Shown here: in pieces, positions 1-10,100 of the stretch
Position numbering within the stretch: position 1 is the first letter of the stretch
Layout of the letters: every line of letters starts with the position of its first letter
Source of the DNA: Winogradskyella schleiferi
GTDB lineage: Bacteria; Bacteroidota; Bacteroidia; Flavobacteriales; Flavobacteriaceae
Length of the DNA: 64,000 bases
Assembly: GCF_013394655.1 (NCBI RefSeq)
Contig: NZ_CP053351.1
Coordinates: 2,820,501 to 2,884,500, forward strand
Direction: 5' to 3'
Program-made: the position numbers and the translations under genes
The notes under the pieces: generated by a model
Databases searched by the model: none
Seen by the model: the letters and a program-made list of their open reading frames with translations, nothing else
Told to the model about the DNA's origin: nothing

Positions 1-1498
1 TGTGACCTCTGAGCGGAACTTTAATGATGCTTTAGACGCTACACGAGTATTCTTTGCCGCTTTTGCAGATGTTACAGATATTGTAGTAAACGAAGGTGAT
101 GGTACTTATACCATTTCAGATTTTGATTTAACTACAACTATACTACCTTATTGTTCTACAGGCACAAATTTTGGAGGCTGGGCAATTACCATTATATATC
201 AAGATGACAGCTTACCTCTTAACCAACTTAACGTTTATGATGGCTTACAAAGTGTACCTGATTCTCTTAGCATAACGCTAGATAACCTGAATGTTCTAGA
301 TAATGAAGATGCTAAAATTGGTTTCGTCGCTTGGGAAGGTGATCGGTCTTTAGCGGTCAACGAGCAATTGACCATTAATGGAAACGTAATTAGTAATTTC
401 CCATTGAATCCAGCGAACAATGCTTTTAATGGAACAAATTCGTTTACTGGAGCAACCGATTTGTACAATATGGATATTGATGTTTACAATATTCAAGATA
501 ATATAAGCATTGGAGACACTTCGGCAACCATCGCCTTAACTTCTGGACAAGATTATGTGATGATCAATAATATCATTACGGTCTTAAACAGTCAATTACC
601 AGATGCCACAATTAGCATTAATAGTCGCAATGTGAATTGTGGAGCATACAATGTTGAACTCTTTTATAGTGTAAACAATTTTAACAGTACAGATGTTTTA
701 CCAGCCAATACACCTATAGCGTTTTACTATAATGGCAATTTTATTGCTGCAAGTCAAACCATAAACGACATTGCCATCAATGCTAGTGAAACCAATTCCA
801 TTATTATTAACTTACCTGAAGGTATAGATCCTAATGTAAATATTGTTGCTATTGTAGATGATGTTGGTACAATGAATGGCATTGTCACGGAAACAAATGA
901 AAATAATAACAGTACTTTTACAGATATACAATTACTCCTTATTCCTGAGAAAACAATCCTTCCAGATCTTATTGGTTGTAATGAAGGCTTTCAAACTGCT
1001 ACTTACGATTTATTTGATGCGCTTCAAACTGTAAATTATATTGAAGAAGACATTACGTTTTATAATTCATTGGACGATCTAGAAATAGAATCCAGTCCAA
1101 TACTTATTCCTTCTAGTTACAATAATATTCCAAATCCTGAGACTATTTATGTGCGATTGGCTAGTCCGCCATGCTATGAGATTTTCCAGTTCGATTTAAC
1201 CATTGAAAATTGTCCGCCACGCATTCCACAAGGTTTCTCTCCAAACGATGACAGCTTCAATGATTGGTTTAACATCCAAGGCCTATACAATATATTTGAA
1301 GCACACGAATTACAAATCTATAATCGCTATGGCGAACTTATCTTTGTTGGGAATGATGCTAATCCTTGGTTTGGTGAAATAAATAAAGGTCTTAATAATA
1401 TGGGAAGTAAAGTTCCTGTTGGTACTTATTTCTACATCCTGAATTTAAATGACCCAAATTATGAACCTTATATGGGTTGGGTTTACGTGAATTATTAA
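1..1498 (+). CDS. T9SS type B sorting-domain protein, C-terminal part (5' end outside window)
   Basis: The reading frame is open to the left edge (first full codon at position 2), so this is the end of a larger secreted protein. Of about 498 visible residues, the first ~200 resemble the wall-associated module common in flavobacterial gliding-type proteins (a FGGWAITIIYQDDSLP-like strand followed by an NVYDG motif). Residues ~205-310 look like a CARDB-type adhesion domain. Residues ~320-400 form one copy of the ~94-aa repeat seen in the three downstream paralogues (GCNEG, NPETIYVRL, CYEIFQFDL). The last ~85 residues are a gliding-motility-associated type B C-terminal domain (GFSPNDDSFNDWF, YNRYGELIF, VPVGTYFYIL), the signal for export by T9SS. 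Function beyond being a surface or secreted cargo is unknown. Confidence 0.85.
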   Translation, partial: VTSERNFNDALDATRVFFAAFADVTDIVVNEGDGTYTISDFDLTTTILPYCSTGTNFGGWAITIIYQDDSLPLNQLNVYDGLQSVPDSLSITLDNLNVLDNEDAKIGFVAWEGDRSLAVNEQLTINGNVISNFPLNPANNAFNGTNSFTGATDLYNMDIDVYNIQDNISIGDTSATIALTSGQDYVMINNIITVLNSQLPDATISINSRNVNCGAYNVELFYSVNNFNSTDVLPANTPIAFYYNGNFIAASQTINDIAINASETNSIIINLPEGIDPNVNIVAIVDDVGTMNGIVTETNENNNSTFTDIQLLLIPEKTILPDLIGCNEGFQTATYDLFDALQTVNYIEEDITFYNSLDDLEIESSPILIPSSYNNIPNPETIYVRLASPPCYEIFQFDLTIENCPPRIPQGFSPNDDSFNDWFNIQGLYNIFEAHELQIYNRYGELIFVGNDANPWFGEINKGLNNMGSKVPVGTYFYILNLNDPNYEPYMGWVYVNY

Positions 1499-1957
1499 AC
1501 CAAATTCGGACCTAATGTTAAAGTTTTCGGCCATTCATCTTATTTTTTTGTAATTCTTAATAACATCCTTTAGTTTTATCAGCGTTAGCAATATTTTACT
1601 GTTAATTCCCTCTTCATTTTATTATTTCCCTCAAAAGCAGATTGAACTAGAATCGAGAAATTAGAACATTTTATGTCTATTTTCCATCATGATATTATAA
1701 TATTGAGTTTCAGGTTAAGCAATTTCTAATCCAATTTTTAGAAATATTTGAAATCAATTTGGGAAGAAAGGCCTCTTTCTGAGGTCTTTTTTAGTTTCAA
1801 ACTGCGTATTCTTCTTCGAAATGTTAACATTTTGCGTATTTCAACGTATTTTTTTGTATTTCATCTTTATTAATTCTACATTTCGCCCATATTAAATCGT
1901 ATATAGGAGATTACCCAAATCTATCTACGCTAAAAAATTTAAACTTAACCGAAACGA
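1499..1957. other. Intergenic region between T9SS genes
   Basis: No gene is visible. The stretch is AT-rich and holds one terminator-like hairpin near 1768-1792. Downstream of that are several T-rich TATTT/TTTTG motifs that may contain the promoter of the next gene, but no clean TAnnTTTG match could be assigned. Confidence 0.5.
1768..1792 (+). terminator. Rho-independent terminator-like hairpin
   Basis: Arms AAGGCCTC and GAGGTCTT pair around a TTTCT loop (one G-T wobble) and run into a stretch of T. It lies about 270 nt after the upstream stop codon, so it would end a long 3' tail. Confidence 0.5.
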
Positions 1958-4900
1958 ATGACTTATTTCAACCGCTCCCTCTGCTTATTTATAGGCTTAA
2001 TTTGTAGTGTTTCTTTTGCACAACAAGTTTCTGTAGATAATTCAGTTTCACCTCAAGACTTAGTTCAAAACACACTTATTCAAGGCTGTGTCGAAGTCTC
2101 CAATATTTCATCACCCTCAAACGGAACGTCAATAGGAATTGGCAGTTTTGGATATTTTGAACGTGCATCCTCAAATTTTCCTTTCGAAAACGGCATTGTA
2201 TTAACAACAGGAAATGCCAACTCCGCTGGAAATGGACAAAACAACACCATCTTAAATGAAGGAGATGCTACTTGGCTAACGGATAATGATCTTGAAACGG
2301 CTTTGGGTATATCTGGAACTGTAAATGCGACATCCATTGAATTCGAGTTTATATCAATTTCAAATCAAATACAATTTAATTACATACTGGCTTCAGAAGA
2401 ATATTTCGGTAATTTTCCTTGTGAATATTCAGATGGATTTGCCTTTTTAATTAGAGAAGCTGGTACCAGTGACCCTTATACCAATATAGCGTTAATTCCT
2501 GGAACCACAATTCCTGTAAACACAAATACGGTTCACGACGAGATTGTTGGGTTCTGTCCTGCTTCAAACGACGAATATTTTGATGGTTACAATGTTGGAG
2601 ATACGAATTATAATGGTAGAACCACAGTGCTTTCAGCAACCGCAACAATTCAACCCAACGTACAATATCAAATTAAACTAGTTATTGCCGATCAAACTGA
2701 TCAAAATTATGATTCTGCCGTATTTATAGAAGGTAACAGTTTCGATGCTTCTGTAGATTTGGGTGAAGATTTCTCTACGTGTGCAAGTAGTGTTGTTTTA
2801 GATGGAAATATAGATAATCCAAATGCAACTTATAGTTGGTATTTTAATGACGCTTTGATACCTTCTCAAAACCAATCGACTTTAACAGCATTACAAGCCG
2901 GAAATTATCGCGTAGAAATAACTTTACCTCTGGCAGGAAATTCTTGTACTATTGAGGATGATATTAACGTCGCTTTAAGCTCTACTCAAACTTCAGAACC
3001 GCTTTCGGATTTTCAACTTTGTGATGATTTAAGTGGTGATGGTCTTGAAATATTTGATTTATCGACTAAGGATTCTGAAGTCCTAGCTTCTGTACCTTCG
3101 TCAAGTTATACCATTTCTTATCACTATACCAACTCGGATGCTACAAATAACAGCAATGCAATTACGAGCCCAATTCAAAATACTGGTAATCCACAACCTA
3201 TTCATGTAAGAATTGAAGATACGGTTAACGGTTGTTTGGCATTTTCCAGCTTCAATTTAGTAGTTAATAACTTACCCATAATCTCAGATCCAACCCCTTT
3301 GGTCGTTTGTGATGACCAAACTTCAGACGGTATTACAGCTATGGATTTGAATGCTTTTAAAGACAATGAGATTACTTTAGCACAATCTAACTTAGTGGTT
3401 ACTTATCATAGCTCTGCAAGTGATGCTGCTAATGGTGTTAATGCGCATCCAATGCCGTATACCAACACAAACGTTAGCGAGCAGGTATTTGTGAGTGTCA
3501 AAAATCCAGAAACTGGTTGTATCAGTACAACTACTTTAGATATTTCTGTGATAGAGAGTCCTGTAATTAATATGGAAGATCATTACATAGATGCTTGTGA
3601 CGCAGATCATGATGGCTTTGCCAATTTTGATTTAACATCAATTATTCCAGATGTGTTACAAGGATTAACAGGAGTTAATGTAACATTTCATGTTTCTCCA
3701 GAAGATGCACTTTCTGGAGCAAACCCTATTGCCGATGACACAAATTATGGCAATATTACAGGAGAAGAACAAATCGTTTATATTAGAGTAGAAAATGATA
3801 ATTCTGGTTGTGCTTCCATTGCCCCTGTTGAATTGCACTCCAATTTACTTTTAACAGCTACAAACATTAGAGATGTCAGCTTATGTGATATTGGTGACGA
3901 CGACACGGAAGAATTTGATTTTACAAATATTGCCGTAGGTATTATCAATGATTTGGTCGACGTGGAAGTGTTTTTCTACGAAACTGAAGAAGATAGGGAT
4001 AATCAAACAAACCCTATCAATCCCGACATCGTATATTATAATCAGAGTAGCCCTCAGACAATATTCATTGGTATTCAAAGCCCTACTTGTTACGAAGTTG
4101 CAGATTTTGATTTAGTGTTGTATCCTATTATTGAATTTGAATCTGTCGTAAGCCTCATCGTTTGTGATACAGATCAAGATGGATTTACAACCACAAACTT
4201 ATCCTCATTAAACCAAGATGTAATCAACGGCGTAGAAGGTTTTGATGTTACCTATTTTCCAACGGAACAAGATGCGATTGACAATACAAATGCGTTGCCT
4301 AACCTATATACTAACGTAACAAATCCGTTTACCTTATTTCCTAGAATTACGTCTTCAGAAACAGGTTGTTTTGATTATAACTCTTTTGAGGTAACTGTAT
4401 TACCAGCACCAGAAAGCGAAAAACCTGAAGATATAATTATTTGTGATGCAGATAGAGATGGGTTTTCACCAATAAATTTAAATAATAGTATTCCTAACTC
4501 AATATTAGCAACTCCAGACCGCTCCGTAACATTTCACAATAGTTTAGCTGATGCACGATCAAACCTAAACCAGATAAATAGTAATTCCAATTACAACGCC
4601 CAAACTGAAATAGTCTATATGCGTGTCGAAAACGCTAGCACAGGCTGTTATGTCATTGAAGAATTAGACATTATTGTGAATAAATTACCTTTTGTGGGTG
4701 ATTTAACCAACTATGTAGATGAGTTTATTTTTTGTGAAGATGAATCAGACGGTTTTGGTGAATTTATTTTTGAAAACAAGGATTTAGAAGCTTTGAGCGG
4801 ACAAATTGGTAAAGAAGTTTCATATTATCTTAACCAAGCAGATGCGGACAATAAAACGAATGCTATAGATAAAACAAGTGTCTATGAAAACATTAGCAAT

Positions 4901-6799
4901 CCACAGGAAATCTATGTGAGAGTTGACAATGTTACTGACGAATCTTGTTATACAACCTCTTCATTTACCATTGAAGTGGGCACAAACCCTGTTTTCAATG
5001 ATCCGAGTGATTGGTTTGTATGTGACGATAGTGTAGTTGATGGCTCTGTGATGCATGATTTTTCAAGTGTCATAGATGAAGTTGCTGCCGGTATCCCAGA
5101 TATTCAAACGGTAAAATTCTTTACTTCAGAGGAAGATGCTATCAATAGCAACAACGAAATACCTGTGCAATTTGCAAATACGGTTAACCCTCAACAGATT
5201 TACGTACAAATTGATAATGGTGGCATTTGTAAGTCCATTACATCATTTGTGGTTAATATAATTAGCACTCCAGAAATTGATCCAATAGATCCATTAATAG
5301 AATGTGACGACGATACGGATGGGTCACTTGAATTTGATTTAACTGCAGCAGAAGAAAACATATTGGATGTAAGGCAGGAAGATCTTGTAATAGCGTATTT
5401 TGAAAGTTTTGAAGATTCAGAAACCAATACTAATGAAATATCCAATCCAGAAAGTTTCACAAATACCTCAAATCCACAAACGGTTTATTTTAGAGTCACG
5501 AACACCATATCAAACTGTTATGCGATACTACCAATAGAATTGATAGTGAATCAACCGCCACATATCAATGATTTTGAAGAATATACCATTTGTGCTAACG
5601 ACACAAATAGTGCTGACCTAACTGAGATTAACGAGGTGGCGAGAGATGTCAATTTCAATGTACTATTTAGCTACTTTGATAATGAAGCGGATGCCATTGC
5701 TAATACCAATGCTTTAGATACTAATTATACCTATCAATCTGATTTTGATACTTTATTTGTAAGAACTGAATATAGTACTACACATTGTTCTACGTATTAC
5801 CAATTTAATTTAAAAGTTGAACCATTACCAATTGCTAATCAACCTAATGATTTAATGGATTGTGATGATGATTTTGATGGTATATTAGAATTCGATTTAA
5901 CTCAACAAAACGCTAGTATCTTAGGAGGACAAAACCCTAATTTATTTACGGTAAGCTACCATAATACTGAGCTACAAGCTAACGAAAATAATTCGGCTTT
6001 AGAGTCAGATTACATGGCTTTTGATGGTGAAGTGATATACACACGTATAGAGAATAACAGCACAGGATGCTACAGCGTTGGTCAATTCTCTGTAATTGTG
6101 AACCCGCTTCCGATTGTAGATATTGGAGAGCAAGTCATTTGTTTGGATAATATGCCATTATTGGTATCTGCAAACACCAATAATGGAACGGATACTTACT
6201 TATGGTCTACTGGAGAAATAACCCCAGAAATCGAAATCACAGAAGTAGGTAATTATTGGGTAGAAGTAACCTCAGAATTCGGTTGTGAAATCACAGATTA
6301 TTTCGGAGTATCAGAATCTACATCTGCAACTATAGAAACGACAGAAGTCATAGACTTTTCGGACCCTAACAATATTACAGTAACCATAAGCGGCATTGGA
6401 GATTACCTTTACCAATTAGACGATTTTGATCCGCAAGAATCCAACGTCTTCCAAAATGTTGCCATGGGATACCATACCGTGACGATTATTGATTTGAATG
6501 GCTGTACCGATACAACTAAAGAAGTTTTAGTGGTTGATATTCCAAAATTCTTTACACCTAATAGTGATGGCACTAATGACACTTGGCATATTGTAGGCAT
6601 AGAAACCTTGCCTGGCACCATCATCAACGTATATGATCGCTACGGAAAATTGCTAACACAATTAAATTCTTATTCCTCTGGTTGGAACGGAAAATACAAT
6701 GGCGAAATGATGCCAACCAGTGATTACTGGTATGTCGCAGATGTACAACGTGGTTCTATTGCATTTCAGGTCAAAGGACATTTTACTCTGAAACGATAA
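1958..6799 (+). CDS. Choice-of-anchor L repeat protein with T9SS type B sorting domain (11 repeats)
   Basis: A 1613-aa secreted protein. A signal peptide of ~21 residues ends in SFAQ. Residues ~30-265 form a choice-of-anchor L module (NATSIEFEF, YILASEEY, GFAFLIREAG, NGRTTVLSATA, DSAVFIEGNSF). A PKD/Ig-like linker follows (~266-345), then 11 tandem ~94-aa repeats (~347-1384). Each repeat carries an acidic CDxDxDG-like loop, a YHxSxxDAxxNxN segment, an NPQxIYVRV strand and a TGCY motif. Two further beta modules precede the type B sorting domain (last ~85 aa: FFTPNSDGTNDTW, YDRYGKLL, SDYWYVADV). It is the first of three tandem paralogues on this strand. The acidic loops suggest Ca2+-stabilised beta modules, which is inference. 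Role is likely cell-surface adhesin or matrix protein; no enzymatic motif is seen. Confidence 0.9.
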   Translation: MTYFNRSLCLFIGLICSVSFAQQVSVDNSVSPQDLVQNTLIQGCVEVSNISSPSNGTSIGIGSFGYFERASSNFPFENGIVLTTGNANSAGNGQNNTILNEGDATWLTDNDLETALGISGTVNATSIEFEFISISNQIQFNYILASEEYFGNFPCEYSDGFAFLIREAGTSDPYTNIALIPGTTIPVNTNTVHDEIVGFCPASNDEYFDGYNVGDTNYNGRTTVLSATATIQPNVQYQIKLVIADQTDQNYDSAVFIEGNSFDASVDLGEDFSTCASSVVLDGNIDNPNATYSWYFNDALIPSQNQSTLTALQAGNYRVEITLPLAGNSCTIEDDINVALSSTQTSEPLSDFQLCDDLSGDGLEIFDLSTKDSEVLASVPSSSYTISYHYTNSDATNNSNAITSPIQNTGNPQPIHVRIEDTVNGCLAFSSFNLVVNNLPIISDPTPLVVCDDQTSDGITAMDLNAFKDNEITLAQSNLVVTYHSSASDAANGVNAHPMPYTNTNVSEQVFVSVKNPETGCISTTTLDISVIESPVINMEDHYIDACDADHDGFANFDLTSIIPDVLQGLTGVNVTFHVSPEDALSGANPIADDTNYGNITGEEQIVYIRVENDNSGCASIAPVELHSNLLLTATNIRDVSLCDIGDDDTEEFDFTNIAVGIINDLVDVEVFFYETEEDRDNQTNPINPDIVYYNQSSPQTIFIGIQSPTCYEVADFDLVLYPIIEFESVVSLIVCDTDQDGFTTTNLSSLNQDVINGVEGFDVTYFPTEQDAIDNTNALPNLYTNVTNPFTLFPRITSSETGCFDYNSFEVTVLPAPESEKPEDIIICDADRDGFSPINLNNSIPNSILATPDRSVTFHNSLADARSNLNQINSNSNYNAQTEIVYMRVENASTGCYVIEELDIIVNKLPFVGDLTNYVDEFIFCEDESDGFGEFIFENKDLEALSGQIGKEVSYYLNQADADNKTNAIDKTSVYENISNPQEIYVRVDNVTDESCYTTSSFTIEVGTNPVFNDPSDWFVCDDSVVDGSVMHDFSSVIDEVAAGIPDIQTVKFFTSEEDAINSNNEIPVQFANTVNPQQIYVQIDNGGICKSITSFVVNIISTPEIDPIDPLIECDDDTDGSLEFDLTAAEENILDVRQEDLVIAYFESFEDSETNTNEISNPESFTNTSNPQTVYFRVTNTISNCYAILPIELIVNQPPHINDFEEYTICANDTNSADLTEINEVARDVNFNVLFSYFDNEADAIANTNALDTNYTYQSDFDTLFVRTEYSTTHCSTYYQFNLKVEPLPIANQPNDLMDCDDDFDGILEFDLTQQNASILGGQNPNLFTVSYHNTELQANENNSALESDYMAFDGEVIYTRIENNSTGCYSVGQFSVIVNPLPIVDIGEQVICLDNMPLLVSANTNNGTDTYLWSTGEITPEIEITEVGNYWVEVTSEFGCEITDYFGVSESTSATIETTEVIDFSDPNNITVTISGIGDYLYQLDDFDPQESNVFQNVAMGYHTVTIIDLNGCTDTTKEVLVVDIPKFFTPNSDGTNDTWHIVGIETLPGTIINVYDRYGKLLTQLNSYSSGWNGKYNGEMMPTSDYWYVADVQRGSIAFQVKGHFTLKR
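2998..6111 (+). repeat. Array of 11 coding repeats (~94 aa each)
   Basis: Eleven diverged tandem copies are counted by their CD-x-DG/FDL motif. About 3114 nt gives ~94 aa per unit. The last three units (about 5271-6111) form the block that is present three times in the next gene. Confidence 0.8.
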
Positions 6800-7125
6800 G
6801 TTTTCCCTACTGAACTCTCGTTTAGACAAATTAAGTATAAGCAATACGGTAGCTAGCGTGCAATAGATTTTGACCCGTCTTTAAGTTTAAAATGGAAAAA
6901 ACTAAATGGTGCCGAAAATTACATTTTAGCGAATTATATAACTTTAAATGATTTAAGTTTAAAATCTGAACTACAAGTAATTATCATTTTCATCCAATTA
7001 AATACGCAACTTAACTTATAAAATCCCCACTACTGGGGATTTTTTATTACTTTTTACTCTCCTAAATTGCATTAATCTAAAGAAGCCCCTAATTAAACTA
7101 AGCCTATTTGTTTAAAAACTAAACT
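6800..7125. other. Intergenic region between paralogues
   Basis: No coding signal is seen. It contains a clear terminator (7018-7046). The remaining ~80 nt before the GTG start at 7126 probably contain the next promoter, but no full TAnnTTTG consensus is visible. Confidence 0.5.
7018..7046 (+). terminator. Rho-independent terminator
   Basis: Stem AAATCCCCA / TGGGGATTT with a CTAC loop, followed by a T-run. It lies between the first and second repeat-protein genes, so the paralogues are probably separate transcripts. Confidence 0.8.
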
Positions 7126-10100
7126 GTGAGATTAAAATACATATATTCCCTCGTAATTGCATTTTTCATTTTTGACTTTAGTTATACTCAACAGATTATA
7201 ACAGATGATTCCTTACCATTAGAACAACTTATACAACAAAATTTAGGACAAAATTGTGTTGAAATTTCAAATATTTCGTCGAATATTAATGGAGAAATAA
7301 ATGGTATAAATAGCTTTGGATATTTTGAACGTGGAGCTTCCAGTTTTCCTTTTGAAAATGGGATCTTATTAACCACAGGAAATGTAAATTCCGCAGGAAA
7401 TGTGCTCAACACAATTCCATTGAGAGAAGGAGATGCTTCTTGGGGCACGGATATCGATTTGGAAAATGCATTAAATATAGAAGAAACCCTAAATGCTACT
7501 TCTATTCAATTTAACTTTGTATCTGTTGCGAACCAAATTCAGTTCAATTATATTTTAGCTTCGGAAGAGTACCAACAAGATTACCCTTGTTTTTATTCCG
7601 ACGGATTTGCCTTTTTAATACGAGAAGCAGGTTCTTCTGATCCCTATACAAACATTGCTATAATTCCGGGTACCTCAATCCCAGTAAACACAAGTACCAT
7701 ACACGATGTAATTCCAGAATCGTGTCCAGCCGAGAATCCAGCATTTTTCGAAGGCTATAACATTGGCGACACCAATTACAATGGCCGAACCGTAGTCCTT
7801 TCTGCTACAGCTACAATTCAACCAAATGTTGCTTATGAGATAAAACTTATTATTGCAGACCAAGATGACGAAAATTTTGATTCCGCGGTTTTTATAGAAG
7901 GTAATAGTTTTAATGCCAACGTAGAGCTAGGGCCAGATATTACCAGTTGTGGCGATTCGGTCACGTTAAATGGTGATATCCAAAACTCACAGGCGTCCTA
8001 TCAATGGTTTCAAAATGATGTACTCATATCTAATGAAAATGATCCTGTTTTACAAGCGGTTTCTTCAGGAACTTATCGCGTTGAAATTACTATCCAGCTT
8101 AACGAAACCTCATGTATTATTGAAGATACTGTAGAAATTACTTTAGATACCGAGCAAGCTGCAACCCAAATTTCAGATTTTGTTTTTTGTGATGATAATG
8201 GAGACGGTGTTGAGAACTTTGATTTGACCTTAAAAAATAATGAAGTCTTGGCTTCTGTGCCTCCTTCAAGTTACAATATTAGTTATCACTATACTAGTGA
8301 AGATGCTGAGAACAATGTTAACCCTATAATGGGACCTATTCAAAACACAAGTTCACCACAGCCTATCTTTGTAAGAATTGAAGATACTGCAAATGGCTGT
8401 TTGGCCTATTCTGAGTTCAACTTAGTCGTTAATGAAAAACCAGAATATGTAGATCCAGATCCGATTATAGCATGTATAGATCCGACATTAGATGGCTATA
8501 CTTTTGTGGATTTAAACGTTGCCAACAATCAAATTTTAAATGGAGGCAGTAATCTATTTGTCTCGTATCACTATTCGGAACCTGAAGCAGATTTAGGTTA
8601 TAACCCCATTTTTTCGCCCTATGCGAATTTCAATATTTCGGAAACCTTATATGTTAGGATTTACGACGCTTTAACGGGCTGTTTTTCTACCACTAGTATT
8701 TTTGTCGAAATACAAGATAGTCTTGCAATTAATTCTGAAGACCAATGGATCAACGCCTGTGAACAAGACGAAGATGGCTTCGAGAATTTTGATTTAACAA
8801 GTGTTATCGATAATGTTCTACAAGGCCTTACTGGAATGGATGTTAGTTATCACACCTCTTATTATGATGCTCAATTTAATTTAAACCCTATTGCAGATCC
8901 CGAAGATTATCAAAACATCACTCCAAATTATCAGATTATCTATATTCGTATTCAAGATCCTGCAACAGGCTGCTATGCCATTACGAATTTAGAATTACAT
9001 TCCAACATCATTCTTAACACCTTGTCCTCAGAATCTATTATTGTTTGCGATGACCCTTCCAATGATGGCATCGAAAATTTTGATTTAAACGAGGTTGAAG
9101 TTGAGCTTGAAGATGGCTATGAGGAATTTGAAGTTACTTTTTATATCAATGAAGACGATAGAGCCAATGAGAATAACCCGATAAATAAATCTATTCCGTT
9201 TAATGTAACTGATAATGGCACAACTATATATGCCATTGTTGTCGATGGTGACTGTACTGAATTAGTAGATGTCGCTTTAGTTATTGCACCTGCAGTAGTT
9301 TTGACACCTCAAACTGCCGATTATTGTGACGACAACGATGATGGTTTTACTACCCTGATCATGGATACGTTCAATACTGTTGCAGCCCAAGGTGTACCAG
9401 CCGCAAACGTAAAATATTATCTCAATGAAGACGATGCTATAAACAATGAAAACATTCTTCCTGATTATGTGTATAACAGCTCAAACCCACAATTATTCTA
9501 TATTCGAGTTACCAATGCTCAGACGGAATGTTACGGAATTTCTACATTAGAAGTAAACGTAGTGAACGCTCCAACCGTAATGACACCTGAATCAATAATT
9601 GTATGTGATGACGACGATGATGGTATTTCTAATGTCGACTTAGAAGCAAAAATTCCAGAAATCACAAGCTCAACCACAGGTTTGGAAATTACGTTTTACA
9701 ATGATTATTATGCCGCTATAAACGGTGAAAATGAAATTTCTACACCAGATGATTATCTGACTGCAACGCAATATATCTATGCTCGCGTCGAAAATGAAAC
9801 CACAGGTTGTTTTAGTATTTCCGGATTTTATGTATATATCAATACTGTTCCACAGTTTATTCCGATTACAAATTTCGAGAATTGCGAAGCTGATATTGCC
9901 GGAGTTGCTGACTTTTATTTTTATTTAAAAGACACCGAAATACTAAATGGTCAGCCAGATAAACAAGTTCTTTACTATGAAACTGAGGCTGATGCAATAG
10001 CTGGCATTAACCCTATTGATAAATATTCCGCTTATCAAAACACATCAGTTGCACAAACTATATATGTTAGAGTGGAAAGTTACACGGATCCAAATTGTTT